A DNA stretch of 64,000 nucleotides from Chrysaora quinquecirrha. Taxonomy: Eukaryota > Cnidaria > Scyphozoa > Semaeostomeae > Pelagiidae. Both the position numbers and the translations under genes were made by a program. The DNA is taken from the NCBI GenBank assembly GCA_014526335.1, contig JACTAT010000002.1:6037832-6101831 (forward strand), written 5' to 3'. The notes beneath the pieces were generated by a model. That model worked only from the letters and a program-made list of their open reading frames with translations. It was not told the DNA's origin and searched no databases. Positions within the stretch are counted from its first letter, which is position 1; each line of letters begins with the position of its first letter. Below, piece after piece: positions 61,078 through 64,000 of the stretch.

Positions 61078-61677
61078 TAGGGTCAGACAAAATTCGACGT
61101 TCCAAAAAGTACAAAATTGACGGGGGTGTGTGGAAAATAGCCCATCAAGAAGGATTAAGGTCAAGAAACCCAGAACCTGAATTCTTTTGAAAAAGATAGG
61201 AAAAGAATAGGGAAATTATGAAAGAACAATAAATAAGCTGAGATGACAAAATGGTTGGCTTTACCGCAAGGACCGCAAGTGCCCCAAGTGCCAGGTTGGA
61301 AAAGAAAAGATGCTCATTTTTGCCGACGCGTCAGTGCGAGCAAGTGAAAGTTGCGAGCTGCGAGCTGCGAGAAACCTCAAAAACTGATGCTTGAGGTGCG
61401 GGTGAAAAGCCACCAACAATAGCAACCTTTTGTAACATGTGCGAGAGTTCACTTTCAAGGATGCGAGTCGAAAAATTTTTTTGAAATCGTCGCTGCGAGT
61501 GAAAACATGTTTTGGCTATCTCTAAAATATGGATTATGGAATGATGGAGTGGAATGATGGAATGATGGAATGGAATGATGGAATGGTATCAAAATGCGTA
61601 AATGCAAAAGAAAAGCAATTTCCAAACACATCGCGACAATATTTTTAATTTTGAAAGTATAATGCAACAAAAACAGA

Positions 61678-63340
61678 GCCATTCCATATTTTAGAAAAAT
61701 ATGGAATGGCGAATTTTCTCAAAAATTACTTGCTCCTTTTTGCTGAAACCTTCCCCCTAGGGTTGTATATGCCTTACAAACACATCTGAGTAGAATTTAT
61801 GAAGGATTGGAGTCAATTGAAGGAATAACAAGGCCATTCCATATTTTTCTAAAATATGGAATGGCGAATTTTCTCAAAAATTACTCGCTTCTTTTTGCTG
61901 AAACCTTTCCCCTAGGGTTGTATATGCCTTACAAACACATCTAAGTAGAATTTATGAAGGTTTGGAGTCAATTGAAGGAATAACAAGGCCATTCCATATT
62001 TTAGAAAAATATGGAATGGCGAATTTTCTCAAAAATTACTCGCTTCTTTTTGCTGAAACCTTCCCCCTAGGGTTGTATATGCCTTACAAACACATCTAAG
62101 TAGAATTTATGAAGGTTTGGAGTCAATTGAAGGAGTTACGAGGCCATTCCATATTTTAGAAAAATATGGAATGGCGAATTTTCTCAAAATTACTTGCTTC
62201 TTTTGCTGAAACCTTTCCCTAGGGTTGTATATGCCTTACAAACACATCTGAGTAGAAATTAAGAAGATTTGGAGTCAATTGAAGGAATAATAAGGCCATT
62301 CCATATTTTAGAAAAATATGGAATGGCGAATTTTCTCAAAATTACTCGCTTCTTTTGCTGAAACCTTCCCCAAGGGTTGTATATGCCTTACAAACACATC
62401 TGAGTAGAAATTAAGAAGATTTGGAGTCAATTGAAGGAATAATAAGGCCATTCCATATTTTAGAAAAATATGGAATGGCGAATTTTCTCAAAAATTACTC
62501 GCTTCTTTTTGCTGAAACCTTCCCCCTAGGGTTGTATATGCCTTACAAACACATCTGAGTAGAATTTATGAAGGTTTGGAGTCAATTGAAGGAATAACAA
62601 GGCCATTCCATATTTTAGAAAAATATGGAATGGCGAATTTTCTCAAAAATTACTTGCTTCTTTTTGCTGAAACCTTCCCCCTAGGGTTGTATATGCCTTA
62701 CAAACACATCTAAGTAGAATTTATGAAGGTTTGGAGTCAATTGAAGGAATAACAAGGCCATTCCATATTTTAGAAAAATATGGAATGGCGAATTTTCTCA
62801 AAAATTACTCGCTTCTTTTTGCTGAAACCTTCCCCCTAGGGTTGTATATGCCTTACAAACACATCTAAGTAGAATTTATGAAGGTTTGGAGTCAATTGAA
62901 GGAGTTACGAGGCCATTCCATATTTTAGAAAAATATGGAATGGCGAATTTTCTCAAAATTACTTGCTCCTTTTTGCTGAAACCTTTCCCTAGGGTTGTAT
63001 ATGCCTTACAAACACATCTGAGTAGAAATTAAGAAGATTTTGAGTCAATTGAAGGAATAATAAGGCCATTCCATATTTTAGAAAAATATGGAATGGCGAA
63101 TTTTCTCAAAATTACTCGCTTCTTTTGCTGAAACCTTCCCCCAAGGGTTGTATATGCCTTACAAACACATCTGAGTAGAAATTAAGAAGATTTGGAGTCA
63201 ATTGAAGGAATAATAAGGCCATTCCATATTTTAGAAAAATATGGAATGGCGAAGTTTCTCAAAAATTGCTCGCTTCTTTATCCTGAAACCTTCCTCCAGG
63301 GGTAAAATAAAACTTTCAAACACATCTCAGAATAAATAAT
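61678..63340. repeat. 152-155 bp satellite array with 5-monomer higher-order repeat
   Basis: Eleven head-to-tail monomers, each opening with the hairpin GGCCATTCCATATTTT-AG-AAAAATATGGAATGGC split over 35 bases. Monomers start at 61678, 61832, 61987, 62142, 62294, 62446, 62601, 62756, 62911, 63064 and 63217. The words before each hairpin (AATAACAA, AATAACAA, AGTTACGA, AATAATAA, AATAATAA) recur in the same order twice, giving a 769-771 base higher-order unit. The last monomer decays at ~63300. Confidence 0.97.
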
Positions 63341-63787
63341 CAAGGTTTGGAGTAGAGGAACTACGAGTTGTGAAAGTTGGTATTTTTTTGCTCAGCTAAA
63401 GTATATGCGAGTGAGAAAAACTTGCAAAATCAAGTCATCGAATTCGAACATTATTTATGTCAAACTTTCGATTTGTGCGTTTTACCATAGTTAACTTATG
63501 CACTGCATCAATACAGTAATTTTACAATTCCTTGTTTTGCAGATAGCCTACCATATTTACAAATGTGATATGAATGATTGCATATTTGCGTCGCCATTAG
63601 TCTGAATTTTTCAAGTGGATCTGTCAAATTATCAATCAGACCAGACCACAGTGGTTATGGCCGCCCAGTACAGTAGTGCTTAACTTGGAAATTAGCATTT
63701 TCCTTGAGAATCATGTTTCAAGCTTCCGTCCAGTATTTCTCGATTTTGAGATAATTTCTTCTCGGGTGTGTTTATAAAGCTTATATA
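63341..63787. other. Spacer between inverted satellite arms
   Basis: About 450 bases with no gene. 63725-63787 looks like a decayed piece of monomer in inverted orientation (CTCGATTTTGAGATAATTTC, GTGTGTTTATAAAG). The remainder is unique. Confidence 0.5.
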
Positions 63788-64000
63788 ATTTTTGAGAAAA
63801 TTCGCCATTCCATATTTTTCTAAAATATGGAATGGCCTTATTATTCCTTCAATTGACTCCAAATCTTCTTAATTTCTACTCAGATGTGTTTGTAAGGCAT
63901 ATACAACCCTAGGGGGAAGGTTTCAGCAAAAAGAAGCGAGTAATTTTTGAGAAAATTCGCCATTCCATATTTTTCTAAAATATGGAATGGCCTCGTAACT
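63788..64000. repeat. Inverted arm of the satellite, running off the window
   Basis: Reverse complement of the monomers above, with hairpins at ~63803-63836 and ~63958-63992. Read on the minus strand the junction words go AGTTACGA then AATAATAA, the same order as in the plus-oriented array. The array continues beyond 64000. Confidence 0.95.

Noticed and set aside
61678..64000. CRISPR-like regular repeat array
   Set aside because: Repeats are contiguous 152-155 bp monomers with no unique spacers, in an animal genome.

Overview
This is nuclear DNA of an invertebrate animal. Genes are split by GT-AG introns, exon phases match across junctions, and intergenic DNA is AT-rich and full of small transposons, SINEs, microsatellites and a satellite array. 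A PKD1/REJ-type polycystin, an HP1-type chromobox protein, two intronless class A GPCRs and a Cys-loop receptor fix it as metazoan. The gene style (single-exon GPCRs, REJ polycystin) would suit a cnidarian or another early-branching animal, but I cannot prove the phylum from this window.

Layout: (1) 1-5987, plus strand, 3' part of a Cys-loop anion-channel gene, followed by a ~0.9 kb AAGC-type microsatellite. (2) 7570-14441, minus, chaperonin CCT5 in at least 10 exons. (3) 15437-39804, minus, a 20-exon polycystin-1-like gene of about 3,600 residues (signal peptide, PKD repeats, REJ, GPS, PLAT, polycystin channel). (4) 41564-42625, plus, intronless GPCR. (5) 44563-47471, minus, HP1-like chromobox protein. 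(6) 48708-50874, minus, two-exon coiled-coil protein of unknown function. (7) 53130-54137, minus, second intronless GPCR. (8) 56225-60206, minus, uridine phosphorylase (5' end not found). (9) 61678-64000, a hairpin-bearing satellite with a five-monomer higher-order repeat and an inverted arm. The genes do not form an operon or obvious pathway; they look like ordinary animal gene order.

Mobile DNA is the most informative accessory content. Visible target-site duplications define a PIF/Harbinger-like MITE family (TTA or TAA), a 1.29 kb hAT-like element (8 bp) with a nested TA-flanked element inside it, and other TA-flanked MITEs. At least three tRNA-headed SINE families are present. One Harbinger-like copy carries a 38-bp fragment nearly identical to an exon of the polycystin gene in which it sits.

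About ten places in otherwise well-conserved exons need a reading-frame change. Nearly all are explained by one missing base in or beside a homopolymer (two missing bases in a GT run in one case). Assembly-level contraction errors are the simplest reading; true gene decay is the alternative. I found no convincing new multi-gene system. The strongest unusual structures are the satellite higher-order repeat, the exon-fragment capture and the nested transposons.
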